From the NCBI RefSeq assembly GCF_028769735.1, contig NC_088174.1:951501-1015500 (forward strand): a stretch of DNA of 64,000 bases, given 5' to 3'. The notes beneath the pieces are model-generated. The model saw only the letters and a list, made by a program, of their open reading frames with translations, was not told where the DNA came from and did not search any database. The first letter of the stretch is position 1, and every line of letters begins with the position of its first letter. A program made the translations under genes and the position numbers. Shown one piece after another: positions 11,084 through 64,000 of this stretch. The DNA comes from Zonotrichia leucophrys gambelii. Lineage: Eukaryota > Chordata > Aves > Passeriformes > Passerellidae.

Positions 11084-12757
11084 CTGGAGCTGGAGCTGCT
11101 CACCAGGAGATGAGGCAGAGTGTGAAGAAGGAACCTCCGGAGTGACTCCTGCCTGTCACCACTGCCACCCTGCACCTCCCATCCCTCCAGGACTTCAGAC
11201 TGTTTGCCTTATCACCCAGACAGACCCAGCTGGTCGCTGCTCTGCAGCTGTGACCTCAAGAGTGGGCTGGGTTAATTACTTGAAAGGATTTTTGTGTTCC
11301 TTTTGCTGTCCCAATGCCACCCCTGCCTGGGAGGGTCCTGTGCATGCTGGCCCCGTGTCCCTGTGGCTTGCCCTGGCTGGGGACAGGAGTGGCTGCAGCT
11401 CTGCCCCTGGGATGGAGCTGCCCCACAGAGGAGGTTCAGGGTGGGCTGAGCCAAACTAACGGGGACAGGAGGGTTTGGGGTCCCACAGAGCCTCTCCTGC
11501 ACATCTGGCCACAGCTGGTGGCTCCCAGTGCTGCACCATGGGGAGGTCACGGTGTCACCCTGGCGGGAACCAAAGGGCTCTGGGCTTTGTGCACTCACAG
11601 GTGGAGGTGCTGCTGCTGGGGACACCTCCCTGTTCTGCAGTGATCCTGCAGGCAGGAGGGTGTGGGGTCACCTCAGGGTGTGCAATGGCTGCCTCTTCAT
11701 CCTCACTTCTTCCTCATCTCCCCCTGGGCTGGAGGCTGAACAGACACAGCAACGGGGCTGGTTGTACACGGTTCAGGATCTGCTTCCTCACAGATGATTT
11801 CTCCTGCTCTTCTTTGGAGGCTGGACTGCAATGAGAATAATTCTGGCCCTGGCTACGGTGAATTTGGGGCCAAGGTGGTTTGCTGAGGTGCCAGGGAGCT
11901 GCTGCTTGTGCTTCTCCTGGAAGGTGTGCACTGAAACTGGAGGACAGATGAGTGGTGGAGTTGGTGGTTGGTGACTTTCCCCAAGGTCTGAGGGAGAAAG
12001 GCTCTGCCAGAGGATGAACGTTCTCCTGTGGGAGGATTTCAAACCAAACCCAAGGCTGGTAACCAAATGCAGGCTCAGGGCTGCTGTTTCTGTGCCAGCT
12101 GCACATCTCCATCCCAAGGCAGGCCTGGCTGAGGAGCTGGAGCTGCTGGGGCCTGGGAAAGGGCTGGGGGCACCTCTGTCCTGGAGCTGAGGGGCTCCTA
12201 TCCCAGGGAAAAATGGAAACACTTCAGGGTGAAGGAATCTGCTTTTGGCCCAGGGAAGGCGAGGGATGGAAGGGGAGGCTTCTTGTGGTGCCTGAGCTGG
12301 AGCATGGAGTCGGTGCCATGGTGACACTGGCACGGTGGGGAGGTGGCTCTGCTGCTCCTTCCTTGTGGCACTGGCCATGGAGCTTCCCAGCAGGGCCCAG
12401 GTACAGTTACAGTCTCCAAGGAACGGTGCCTCCTTTGGATTTGTCTCTGCTAGGCTGAAGTTTCACCAGGGGTGGTTGGATCTTGATATCCACAAAGTGC
12501 CAGTGGCCACTGGCACCTGCTTCTTTCTGTTCTGAATGTGAAGTTGGAGCCCCCTCCCTGCAGCTCCTGCTCCTGCAGCCCCAGGTCCAGCTGTGCATGT
12601 TTTAGGGATTGTGTTGTACCATGTTCATTTGGATGATTTGTCTTCTGGACAAACAATTTTTAAAGAAAATCCTTCCTTTCCTTCTCGAGGATGCACTGAG
12701 GCATTAGTGTAAAAAACCATTACCTTGATTTCAATAAAATTCCTGTACAGAAAGCAG
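11084..12757 (+). other. VAMP7: VAMP7 3' untranslated region
   Basis: About 1.65 kb follows the VAMP7 stop codon without another supported exon and ends at the first canonical polyadenylation signal on the + strand. The extent is inferred from that signal alone; use of a proximal site cannot be excluded. Confidence 0.65.
12733..12738 (+). promoter_or_regulatory. VAMP7: VAMP7 polyadenylation signal AATAAA
   Basis: AATAAA sits in tttcaataaaattcctg, 1.65 kb after the stop codon, and is the first canonical hexamer downstream of it. Cleavage is expected 15-25 nt later. Confidence 0.7.
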
Positions 12758-12759
12758 AG

Positions 12760-14040
12760 TTCCATGGTTCTGTGGAACACCTCCCTTAGGAATGCTCTGT
12801 GCTGATGCAGGGGGGTTTGGAAGCAGGATCATGCTTGGGGATGAGGGAGGTGGATTTCCTCTTGGACTTGCAGAAGTTGTTGGGAGTTGTTGATTGTTAC
12901 CTCAGTTTGAGGCAAAGCTGCATTTTCATGGAATCAGCCAGGGCTTGGGATGATGGAGAATACTGGGAGCTGCACTGAGATCACTTGGTGTGGGAGCAGC
13001 TCAGAAAAATGAAAGGATAAAATTAAATTAACAGCTCCTGAGTGTGATGGTTCTGTCAGAGCTGTGTTTGTTCCCTCCTGAAGTGGGACAGCCTCCCCCA
13101 GGTGCCTGTCAGCAGCAGGTTTGTACTGGAAACACCTGGAAATCCAAACAAAATTCCAAACAAAATCCAACCTCAGCACCTTCCTGCTGCTCTGCTCTGC
13201 CTGGAACTGCATCCAGGTCTGCATCTCCACAGCAGCCAGGCTTTTCTGGAAAACATGGCAACAATCCCACCTGCCTGAGTGGCTTTAACTGGGATGCAGC
13301 CTTCAACCAGTTAATATCTGACTCAGGAAGTTTCTGCTCTTCACCTACTGTCACATGTCCATGGAAGAGCAGCAGGGCTTGACTCAGGCAGTGCCTGGAA
13401 AATCCCCTTTGGAACACGGGGCACAGAAAAGGCAACAGGAGAAGGGCCCAGTAACAGAAATCAGACAGATGTTGCTGCTCTTTTACCTTTCTGTGCCCTG
13501 GGAAGTCAGTGTGAGCAGGGTCCAGCTGTACCAGGTTTCAGAAAAGTGTTCTGGATGGGGGGAGAGCCTCAGCAGGGCAGTGCTGGCACCCCATGGAGCT
13601 TTATCAGGGTGGGAGGGACCCAGGGACAGAGCAGCAGCTCCAGCTGAGCCTCCCGGGCCCCCTCTCTGCCCTGTGAGTGCTGCTGTGCCAGGCCTGGCCT
13701 GGCAGGGGCTGGGTGGTGGCACAGGAACCCTCCTGGGCCCCTCACAGCACTGGGACACAACTGCCCCTTCCTCTTTTCCTGGATCACAAGAGATCCCTGC
13801 GGGGCAGAGCTTCCCCTGTGCTGCTTCCTGCCTGTGCTTCTGCCCAGGCCACGTGTGGAGGTTTCAGAAATGGCACACACTGAGGGCCTTGTCCTGATCT
13901 CTGAGGAATTAAAGGTAAATCTCACTCCTTGCACCCTACCAGGCTTTATTGGAGCCCTGTTTATCCTTGCAGAGCTCTTTTCTGTCAGGAGAGGCCTCGT
14001 TTGTGGCACAGAACTCACTGTTGGAATAAAGCAGATCTAG
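12760..14040. other. Convergent intergenic gap between VAMP7 and the SLAIN gene
   Basis: The gap between the two facing 3' ends is about 1.3 kb. I see no exon, CpG island or clear transposon in it. It contains a + strand AATAAA at 14025-14030 and a - strand one at 13945-13950, so read-through or alternative ends of either gene could overlap here. Confidence 0.5.
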
Positions 14041-14980
14041 TTCAGCACCATAACATTTTATTAAACTACACTATCAAAGTCACATTGATGGCAGGGAGAA
14101 CATTGCTATCAGTGCATATTTCCTGGACTAAGACTGTATTTGTAGCATCCAGCACTTGCTGAGGAAAAGGACACTGGAACAGAATCCTTAAGAGACAGTA
14201 GAAAACTTCTACAAAAGGGCAGTTGGGAACCAGCTGAGATCTCCAACACTTCAAGACAAAGTTGTGAGGGAAGGGGATTTTTAAAAATTTACTCTTAAGT
14301 GGTGTTGAGCTGACTCAGCTGAGGTAAGGTGCTGGTGCCCAGCAGTTTTTAACTGGCATCCCTGTCCCTGCCTGTTCACACCCCACACAAATATTGTGTA
14401 CTGCTCCTCAGTGACCTGTGCTGACACCTGGATACAACAGCTCAGTGTTCTACAGTTATAAAAACCTGCTGCAGCTCTAGACCAAACAATAAAAAGTAGC
14501 AGAAATACATTCTATACAGGAGTAAAAAAAAAACCAACAAACCAAACCCAGTTGAATTCCAGACAAATATTAGAGTACATCAGGTTGGGTTTAAAAAGTC
14601 TCAAATCTAACACCTATGTCACTATTTCTACTCCCCACGAGCTCTGCCACAGCACCAGCTCAGAGCTGCTTCTGGCACTGAGGACACCCCAGCTGTGCAG
14701 CATCCCTGGGAGGGCATGGTGACACACCTTCCCCAGGGCTGCAGCTGGGCTGTGCATGAAATAAGGCTTTTCCAGTCTTCCTGGGAAGACTCAGGGTTGA
14801 GTGAAGGGTGGGAGCTGTGTGTCCCAGCCCCGGCTCCTGGCAGGGCAGAGGGAGGTGGGAGCTGTGGAGAGCACAGGATGAGGGATATGTACAGCAGTCT
14901 GCAGGGACAGGGGCTGAGGGCCTCTCCCAGTGAGGTCATGCCCAGCCAGCTGGGATCTGCTCCAGAGGTGTTCTGGGCTC
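14040..14980 (-). other. SLAIN gene 3' untranslated region
   Basis: Roughly 0.94 kb lies between the TGA at 14981-14983 and the first AATAAA on the - strand (TTTATT at 14057-14062). No splice site or transposon stands out. The sequence contains a short poly-A run and AU-rich patches near 14500-14600. Confidence 0.6.
14057..14062 (-). promoter_or_regulatory. SLAIN gene polyadenylation signal
   Basis: AATAAA on the - strand is the first canonical hexamer after the stop codon. A second lies at 13945-13950. Confidence 0.6.
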
Positions 14981-33132
<18,152 letters not shown>

Positions 33133-33152
33133 CCTCCAGGGCACCGTCTCCG

Positions 33153-34375
33153 CTGCAAGGCACCAAACACAGCACAGCCACCAGATTTAGGAAAGAGGAA
33201 TTAAAATTCTGGCTTTTCTAATTACACTGAGCACCAAACACAGCACAGCCACGAGATTTAGGCAATGGAATTCACACTGAAAATTCTGGCGTTTCTAATT
33301 ACACTGAGCACCAAACACAGCACAGCCACCAGAGATTTAGGCAAACTGAATTAGACACTGAAAATTCTGGCTTTTCTGATTACATTGGGGTGCACCAAAC
33401 ACAGCACAGAGCCACAAGAGATTTAGGCAATGGAATCAGACACCAAAAATTCTGGCTTTTCTAACTACGCTGAGGTGCACCAAACACAGCACAGCCATGA
33501 GAGATTTAGGCAAGTGGAATTCACACCGAAAATTCTGGCTTTTCTAATTACACTGGGATGCACCAAACAGCACAGCCACCAGAGATTTAGGCAATGGAAT
33601 TCACACTGAAAATTCTGGCTTTTCTAATTACACTGAGGTGCACCAAACACAGCACAGCCATGAGAGATTTAGGCAAACTGAATTAGACACTGAAAATTCT
33701 GGCTTTTCTCATTACACTGGGATGCACCAAACACAGCACAGCCATGAGAGATTTAGGCAAATGGAATTCACACTGAAAATTCTGGTTTTTCTAATTACAC
33801 TGGGGTGCACCAAACACAGCACAGCCACGAGAGATTTAGGAAAGAGGAATTAAAATTCTGGCTTTTCTAATTACACTGCAAGGCACCAAACACAGCACAG
33901 CCACGAGAGATTTAGGCAAATGGAATTCACACTGAAAATTCTGGCTTTTCTAATTACACTGGGGTGCACCAAACACAGCACAGCCACGAGAGATTTAGGC
34001 AATGGAATTAACATTGAAAATTCTGGCTTTTCTAATTCCACTGAGCACCAAACACAGCACAGCCACCAGAGATTTAGGCAATGGAATTAGACACCAAAAA
34101 TTCTGGCTTTTCTAATTACACTGCAAGGCACCAAACACAGCACAGAGCCACGAGAGATTTAGGCAATGGAATTAACATTGAAAATTCTGGCTTTTCTAAT
34201 TACTCTGGGGTGCACCAAACACAGCACAGCCACCAGAGATTTAGGAAAGAGGAATTAAAATTCTGGCTTTTCTAATTACACTGGGATGCACCAAACACAG
34301 CACAGCCACGAGAGATTTAGGCAATGGAATTCACACTGAAAATTCTGGCTTTTCTAACTACACTGGGGTGGAAAG
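33153..34375 (+). repeat. 70- to 84-bp tandem repeat, about 15 copies, abutting SLAIN exon 2
   Basis: Each unit runs CACCAAACACAGCACAGCCA, GAGATTTAGGCAATGGAATT, then AAAATTCTGGCTTTTCTAAT and TACACTG. Starts lie near 33159, 33229, 33308, 33393, 33478, 33559, 33640, 33723, 33807, 33887, 33967, 34046, 34128, 34213 and 34289. Short units of about 70 bp carry AAAGAGGAATTAAAATT instead. The first unit overlaps the 3' splice region of exon 2 (right edge 33152). Confidence 0.95.
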
Positions 34376-36062
34376 TGTCTGAATTTCATCCAAACCCAAC
34401 AAGAATGACTGAAATTAGGGTGGAACGTTGCAAAGCCCACAAATTCCTCTTTCTGAACTGCACCTGTTCTGCTACCAATGAGTTTAATAGAAGGAAGCTG
34501 ATTTAATCCCCCACAATAGTTTAGTTTCCATGTGTTTACCAACAAAACACTTGATGGAGCAAAGTCAGGAAACATCATTAACAAGGTGCTGACGTCAGAC
34601 AACAACAGTGTCAAGAAAATGGTGAAAACATCCTTTGTTCATTACCAGGCTTATCCTGGAAAAGCAGAAAAAACTTGGAAAAAATTCTGTATCACCTTAT
34701 GCCAAAGTAACAACAGGAACTGCAGTTACTGTGGTATATGAAAATAAGCTTAAATAATGATTTTACTGCTGTATTTTCCTGTTAAAATTGAAAAGAGAGT
34801 GGTGTAAACAAGGAAAAAGAAAAAAATCCTCCAACTTAAGATTACACATTCCACTAAGCCAAAAAACCATAAAGTGCATTTCACACTGGTTTTACAACAT
34901 GGGCAAACACTGCTTTTCCCCTCCACTTGATTTACGTGAGTTCTCAGTTTCACTGGGCACATTCATTTCCAATCTGACTGTTCACTGAAAACCCCCAATA
35001 CTGAAAATCCCTTAAGTAACGGTCCACAGAGCAGTAAAACAAAAAAAAAGGTTAAAAAAAGGTTAAAAGTAGAAAAAAAAAGGTTCAAAGTCAGATATCC
35101 TCTCTGTTTTGCAGAAGGAGGGCAAACTGACTGAGAGAAGAGGGAATGAGTCAACACAGCCAATTCAAAGTTGAAAAATTGATGCACTTGTTACAACTGC
35201 AATCAAACCCTGACTTTTTGTGGCTGTGGATGTTCTTCCTCCTCTCTCTGCTGCCTGAAAATGTCATCTGTTTTTAAGTGACAGCAGGAAAAGGAAACCA
35301 CAAAAACTCAGTGTCACACAAAGCAAGGTTACAAACAGACACCTCATAGGTACCTCAGCATCTCTCTATTATTTAGGCACTTGTAACAGCAACAGCTGGG
35401 TACATTTCTTTTAAAATACATTTTGTTTTGTTGGGGTTTTTATACTTGATTTTTATTATTATTTTGGTCCTCTATCTGCAAGATGTAAATTTTCAACTTC
35501 CACTCCATTTAATAAAAAAATACAAACAGCCCTTAGAAAGAGCTGGGAGTGAACACAGAACACTTTCCACCCATATTCCAAACCTGTGCCTGCAAGCAGC
35601 ACTGCTGAAGGCATTTTGGCTTAGGGAAATTTACTGTGGAGTTACCAAGCAATCCCATTCCCACCCATGTGCCAGCTTCAAAAAGCTCCTCACGTGGATT
35701 CCCACTCCTCCAAAGCCACAGGATCCCCTCGGGTGTGATTTCCAAGGAGATCTCCGAGGAAGGGGCAGTGTGATTCCCAGAGATATCCCAAAGCTCAGCA
35801 GCTCTGAGGATGGAGCGTTCCAGGAGTTCCACTGTCCAAGCGAAACAGTGGCTCAAGGAGGGAATTAAGGAGATGGGTTACCCAAAAAATCCGTTTCCTT
35901 CCAAAGGTGAGGAGTTGCAAAAAAACCTCACGTAAGGGAAAAAACACACGTTGAGGGGGAAGAGCAGCTGAAGAGCGTTCAGTCTTTCCCCACAACCACT
36001 AAGCCTAAAAACCACCCAAAAAACAAACCCCAGCAAAGACATGCGGGGGAAGAGATACAAAC

Positions 36063-36081
36063 CTGTGAAAGTTAATTTCAT
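36063..36081 (-). CDS. Possible first coding exon of the SLAIN gene (MKLTFT)
   Basis: A short open stretch ATG AAA TTA ACT TTC ACA G, followed by GTTTGT, joins in frame to exon 2 at 33152 and would add MKLTFTAETVPWR before M(V). It lies at the edge of the CpG island. However, the same CACAG could instead act as an acceptor, and the known SLAIN N-termini do not resemble this peptide. An alternative non-coding exon 1 could end at a CCAG|GTACCG site near 36757. Treat this as one of several start models. Confidence 0.3.
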
Positions 36082-36099
36082 CGTGTAACGGGGGGAGGA

Positions 36100-37020
36100 G
36101 ATAAAACACGTTTGGAAGAAGGCAAAAAGGCGGCAGCCGTGAGCGGGTCGGAGACAATAATTCGGAGTTTGCCGAGCAGACATCCGGGTGTCTCACCGAG
36201 GGTAACGGTCCCCTCACCCCGCGGCTGCCAGGCCGGGGCTCGGAGGGCTCCAGGGGCTGGGAAGGGACTGTGGAGGGGCTGCCATGGGGTTTAGGGGGTC
36301 TTAGGGGAATGATGGCCATGGGGCTTATGGGGGGTGCAGGCTCTGGGGAGGCTTCGGGGGCTCTGAGAACCAGGGGGAGGCTGTGAGGGGGCTCTGATGG
36401 CCGTGGGACTGCGCGGGGGGCTCTGGGGGGCAGTGATGGCCGTGGGGCTGGAAGAGCTGGAGGGGAGGCTGTGAGGGGGCCATGGGGCTGTGATGGCCAT
36501 GAGCGCTGTGAGAGGGCTCTGAGGCCGGGGGGTTGTGATGGCCGGGGGGCTGTGGGAGCTCCGTGCAGCTCCGAGAGCCGGGGGGTGAGGCAAGGGACGG
36601 GCTGAGGCTCTGGGGAGGGCTCTGAGCGCGCTCCCATGGCCGCGATGGGGGAGCGCGCTGTGCGGCACCGGCGGACGCGACCCCCGCGGGGGGCACGGGC
36701 GCGGCCGGTCCGCACCGAGCGCGAGCGCGGCGGGCACCTCCCCCCTCGGACGGTACCTGGATGGATGGATGGACAGACGGCCGGACAGGCGGATGGCGGT
36801 CGGTCGGAGGGCGGGCGCCCGCCCGGTCGGTGCCGGTGCCGCCTTTCTCCGGCGGCTCAGCCCGGCCCGCGAACGGCGGGAGGCGCCGCCCCCGCCCCTG
36901 TGTGGGGAACGGGGGATGGGGGCGCTGCGCCTGCGCGGGGCCGCCTCAGGCGGCGGCGGGCGGGGGGCGGCACCGGGAGCGAGTGCGGGCAGCCCCGGTG
37001 AGGGGAACGGGAGTGAGGGG
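36100..37020 (-). promoter_or_regulatory. CpG island, probable promoter of the SLAIN gene
   Basis: CpG dinucleotides and runs such as GCGCGG are frequent, in contrast with the CpG-poor flanks. The densest part is 36600-37000. It sits just upstream, in transcript direction, of the first SLAIN exons and 3.5 kb from the ZNF185 3' end, so the SLAIN gene is its natural owner. No TATA box was seen, as is usual for CpG-island promoters. Confidence 0.75.
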
Positions 37021-37640
37021 AGAGGGCGGGCCAGGGCAAGGGGGGAATGGCGGTGAGAAGGGGAAAAAGGGGATGGGTGAGGGGAAAGCGGGGAGTGATG
37101 ATGGGAATGAGGTGAGCGGAGTGAGGGGGATACGGACGTGAGTGAGGAGGAAAAGGGATGGATGAGGGAAATGGGGGTTAATGAGGGGGAAAGGGTTAAA
37201 AGGGGGGAAAGGGAGTGAGAGGGAAAGGGGTAAGTAATGGCAGAAAGGGGGTAAGTGAGGGAAAGGGGCAAGTGAGGGGAAAAGGGGAGTGAGGGTGAAA
37301 GGGAAATGGAGCAGGTGAGGGAGGAAAGGGGGTGTGTGAGGGAAAAGGGGTGAGAGGAGGAAAAGGGGATGAATGAGGAGAATATGGAGTAATGATGGTG
37401 GGAAGGAGGTGAGTGAGGAGGAAGAGGAGTTGGGATCAATGAGGGGAAAAGGTTTAAAAGGGGGAAAAGGCAGTGAGAGTGAATGGGGTGAGTGAGGGGC
37501 TATGAGAGTGAGGGGGAGGAAAGGGATGGAGGCAAAAAAATGAAGTGAGGGAAGAGGGGAAGGCAGAGGGGAAGAGGAGCAAATGAGGGGGAAAGGGCTG
37601 AATAGGGAAGGGATGAGTGAAGGGGGAAAGGGTCTCTCCC
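37020..37640 (+). repeat. Polypurine (G/A) tract of about 600 bp
   Basis: The + strand is almost all G and A with scattered T, in imperfect repeats of GAGGGGAAAGGGG and GTGAG. Because pyrimidines are nearly absent, the opposite strand has long reading frames that are composition artefacts. It directly abuts the CpG island. Confidence 0.75.
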
Positions 37641-38424
37641 TGTGCATGTGATCCAGAAAAATGCATAAAATACAGCTTAGCTGGGATCCCCCAAAGCTTT
37701 GGTGCGTGTAATGTCTCTTCAGGACAGTTTTATCAAGGAACAATAAAACTAGCAGCATTCTTTGACATCCTCCTCCCAGATGTGCCTGGTGGACCCACAC
37801 ACAGCCTCTGGCACCTCCTGATAAGAAGCGTTGGATGTTTGGCAGTCACCAAGGCCATGTGCTATGAGCAGAATCTCGTTTTTGTACCACTTGGCCTGAA
37901 CACCACATCCAGCACTGACACTGCTCAAGGTCTGTCCTGGTGTCAGCTGGGCTAGTGTTAATTTTAATTTTGTCACTCTGTTAATTTTCAGATGCTCTGG
38001 AGATGTTTGGTCTGTGCAGAAGATGGGATTTCCAAAAGCAGAGGTGCCTGTGCCACCATGGGAGCTGTAGTGCCGGCATGGGTTTGCCTCCACCTCTGCT
38101 CAGTCTCCACCAGCACATTTCATGCCCTTTATTTATTTCATTTCATGTGAAATAATCTGGTCAAGATTTGTCCCCACAAGCAGCAGAATCCCAAGAGAAG
38201 TAAGATCTTTTTGTTAAAGAAAATGCACCTCATCCATCATGTAGGAAAAATCTGTGTGCAGATGACCCCTCTCCACAAATACCAGGAAGATTCACCTCTT
38301 TGAATAATTCATTTGTTTTTTATTCATGGGGTCAGCAATTCTTCAAAGCTCAGACCAATACAAATTATAAAGCATAACATTTTTATAATAGCTGCAGGTT
38401 CCCTTTAGGTGATACATGTCTTTA

Positions 38425-38530
38425 AGGGGGAAAATCCCCTCCTGTCAAGGAGTTGTGCAGAGCCAGAAAGTCCCTTCTTAACCTCTTTTTCTTCCTGCTG
38501 AGCCCCTTTCCCAGCTCCCTCAGCTGCTCT
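38425..38530 (-). mobile_element. CR1 fragment
   Basis: Antisense CR1 segment (CTGAGCCCCTTTCCCAGCTC) in the intergenic region. Confidence 0.55.
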
Positions 38531-38639
38531 CAAACAAACAAAAATTCACATGGGGGATCAGGGTTCCTTTTCCCCAGGTAATCACAGGATTTTAGGGGAA
38601 GTTTGGTTTTCAGCAGTTCTTGGCTGTGAGGATGGGGAA

Positions 38640-38830
38640 GCCCTGGTTGCCCAGAGCAGCTGTGGCTGCCCCTGGAGCCCTGGAAGCGTCCAAGGCCAGG
38701 CTGGACGGAGCTTGGGGCAACCTGGGACAGTGGAATGTGTCCCAGGCATCAACTTTAAAATAGATGAACTTCAACTCCTTCCAGCCCAAAGCATTCTGGG
38801 GTTCTGTAGTTCCACGATTCCTAATGTTTC
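38640..38830 (+). mobile_element. CR1 LINE 3' fragment
   Basis: Sense CR1 3' UTR (CCAAGGCCAGGCTGGACGGA) ending near TTCTGTAGTTCCACGATTCC. Confidence 0.75.
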
Positions 38831-40536
38831 CCATGAGGAAACAGTAAGTCTTGAGGAAACAATAAGTCTGGACACTTTTAGGACACTTGAGCTTCAGGTT
38901 TCAGTATTCAGCATTCCCAACCTCTCAGCTCTAAGTTAAGGGCTAAAATGATACAATTCTGATTTTACTGAGTGCAGCATCTGCTGGAAGTTCAATGTTA
39001 TTGAGCATCTGGGCTGTGAGTAACCTACAGCAATGAGAGGTTTGGGCAAAGCCCTGGTGAGGGGGAAAGTGGGATTTCAGCTGAGCAGAGCTCTTTGTCA
39101 GGAGAGGGAGTGGAGATGCCCTGCTGTGGCACAGGACACCTGCCCTCAGAGCCCAGGGAAGGACACTGTTATCTCCCCAAGCAGGCAGCAGCCACAAGTG
39201 CTGCTGCAGCATCCTCAGGGAAGAGGCAGGAAGGGGAATTAAAGCTGACACACCATTAGAATAGGGTTTGCAAGTGCTCCTGGAATCCCGGAGAAAGCAA
39301 ATGGAAATCAGGCAGAAGCTATTTCTAGGCTGAATTTGGGGGTGAAAGATGCAGAAATAGGCTTTTGCTAAGGACTAAATTCAAACCCTCCCAAGAATCC
39401 ACATTTAGTGTTTAAGGCTCCCAGTGTCTGTGCCAGCTCGCACAGCCTGGCTGCACAGGGGAAAGGAATACAAATATCATCAGGAGAGATCGTGGCAATT
39501 AGCTGGGATAAACCTGAGGAGCTGATTCCGGGAGCACTCGGGATCTTCATGCAGCTAAAGCCAGGCTGGGAGGGGCTCAGCACCTCTGGAAAACCTTATC
39601 TCTGAGGAGGAGGCTGCCTTATCTCGTTCCCATCACTTCTGTCTGGTGCAGGTGACAGCATCAACCAGCAGGTGCTGAACTCCTCCACGGCCACGGGGCA
39701 GCGAGAGGGAGGAGAGCTCGAGGGAAGCGGGAGCTGTGCAATCTCAGCCGGTCAGAGCTGCGGAATTCCCGGGCGTTCCCAGCTCCGCAGGGCCCTGCAA
39801 GCACACAAAGAGCGGCTGGGCACGGGCTGATCCCGCCGGGAACGCGGCCCTGGAGGGCGGCGGGGCACCTGAGCAGTCACATCCCGTCAGCAGGTACGGG
39901 GAGCAGCGAGGCAGGAGCCCCGTTCCCCGCTCCTCCTCCTGATCTGTGCCGGGAGGCACCGGGAGCACACGAGGTCTCCCAGCCCCACACGGCAGCTCTG
40001 GTCGCTGCCATGGCACCTCCTGCTCCTTCCAGATAGTCTGACAACACCAAACCGTGTCCAACCCGCTCCTGTCGATGTGTTGGAATGTACAACTCTACCC
40101 GAAGGTTTTCCCCGCAAAGGATCTTTGCTAAAGGAGGAGCTGTGTCCCTGTCAGGGGAGTGTCACAGCTCCGAGCCGCCCGCAGTCCCCGCGCGGGGTCA
40201 GCCCAGGACACAGCGAGGAACCTTTAGCTGCGTTCCGTGGGGACGCTCCACCTCTGAGGGGCATTTCTGTCATCACTCCAGCCAGCTCTGCCTGTCAGCC
40301 CCGGGAAGCCACCGCAGCCTGTTTGTCACCGACATTCTGGCTCCAACCACCACCCCCGGGACAGCGCGAGTGAGTTCCCAGCTAATGCTGCAGCAAGGTC
40401 ACTGCTTCCCACGGAACAGCCCACGAGGATCCCTGCCTGGCCACCCTGGCAAGGCGAGGGTTAAATGCCCTTCCCCAGTGAACCCTGAGCTCTCACCCCG
40501 GGGCGTGCTCTCTGGAAAGGGGCCCCGGAAACGCAC

Positions 40537-63433
<22,897 letters not shown>

Positions 63434-64000
63434 GGTCTCAGCAGCACCTTCCCCTTCTGCCCCTGCTCACAGCCAGCAAGGCCCTGGAAGATATGGGAAA
63501 GGGGATAAGCAAAATATCAGCTGTGGTATAAAAACCTGGCAGGCAAGGGGAGAGGAGAGCACAGGCACAGAGCCACAGCCGTGGTGGCACAGCCGGAGCG
63601 TGGGGAGGCTCTGGCCTTGCACCAGAGCTGGGATTCCTCCCCATCCATGAACCTGCAGAATCAGAGACAGGGAAAATCAGATCCAGCCATGCCAGAGGTG
63701 TTTTTCCAGATCTGGGAGAAAAGTGGTGAAGGAGACCTTGCAAAAGTGCCCAGCTGGTCCAGACCTTCTGGAGCCCACAGAACCCCAAGGATCCTGGAGT
63801 TCCCTTGGGATTTGTGTCAGGTGAGATGAGAGGCACCCAGGTTAATTCAGCACCTGGCTGTGTTTGTCAGAAATGGTTCTGTTCTGTCTGCACTCCTAGA
63901 TTTTCCTGGAAGCTGCAGGACCACCTTTTGTTTTTGGAGGAGAAAATCCCACATTGAATCCCAGAATGTTTTGGGTTGGATGGGACCTTAAATCTCCTCC
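63434..64000. other. Upstream of ZNF185 first coding exon
   Basis: No exon or CpG island was recognised in this stretch. It is probably ZNF185 intron or 5' flank. A CR1 fragment begins near 63950 and runs off the window end. Confidence 0.4.
63950..64000 (-). mobile_element. CR1 fragment cut by window end
   Basis: GAATCCCAGAATGTTTTGGG then TTGGATGGGACCTTAAA is an antisense CR1 3' end. Confidence 0.65.

Larger units (their letters stand above)
37640..40536. other. Intergenic and ZNF185 3' UTR region
   Basis: No coding exon was recognised. It must contain the ZNF185 3' UTR starting at 40536. The first clear AATAAA on the - strand is far off (38319-38324), so the transcript end is unknown. Two CR1 fragments lie at 38.4-38.8 kb, and 39.65-40.5 kb is locally richer in CpG than its surroundings. 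Confidence 0.5.

Noticed and set aside
36291..37800. 382- and 284-codon - strand reading frames, Pro/Ser-rich
   Set aside because: The polypurine tract and CpG island lack stop codons by composition. No homology or splice logic was seen.

Overview
This is vertebrate nuclear DNA, most likely from a bird and probably a songbird. Genes are split into short exons with GT/AG junctions. The dispersed repeats are 3' ends of CR1 retrotransposons, the main avian LINE, plus several LTR-type insertions. There is one CpG island and many intronic minisatellites. I see no bacterial, phage, plasmid or CRISPR features. The species is inferred, not shown. Layout: (1) About 1.6-11.1 kb, + strand: all seven coding exons of VAMP7, a longin R-SNARE of 220 residues. 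Its 3' UTR runs to an AATAAA at 12.73 kb. (2) 14.0-36.1 kb, - strand: a SLAIN-motif microtubule plus-end protein, converging on VAMP7 tail to tail. Its last exon is at 14.98 kb, its large N-terminal exon at 32.5-33.15 kb and its CpG-island promoter at 36.1-37.0 kb. (3) 40.5-63.4 kb, - strand: ZNF185, a sciellin-family LIM protein. I reconstruct 27 coding exons (2,139 nt, 712 residues plus stop) from a start at 63.43 kb to a C-terminal LIM domain at 40.5-41.3 kb. The order ZNF185 then SLAIN on one strand matches, from memory, the human SCEL then SLAIN1 pair on 13q22. The SLAIN gene is therefore best read as the partner of ZNF185 in a duplicated block, and mammals seem to lack it beside ZNF185. 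The introns are unusually rich in tandem arrays: 13-bp, two unrelated 23-bp, about 55-bp, GGAT-rich, about 80-bp and about 220-bp units. Several lie against splice sites. The most striking is the roughly 15-copy array at 33.15-34.38 kb, whose unit includes the 3' splice site of SLAIN exon 2, so it presents a ladder of near-copies of that acceptor. There are three related solo LTRs of about 385 bp, two with perfect 6-bp target duplications, and fragments of at least five other LTR-like insertions. The three genes act in vesicle fusion (VAMP7), microtubule growth (SLAIN) and actin/adhesion (ZNF185). Nothing suggests they form one pathway; they are neighbours by descent. I found no convincing new molecular system. 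The novelty lies in gene organisation, splicing architecture and repeat structure.
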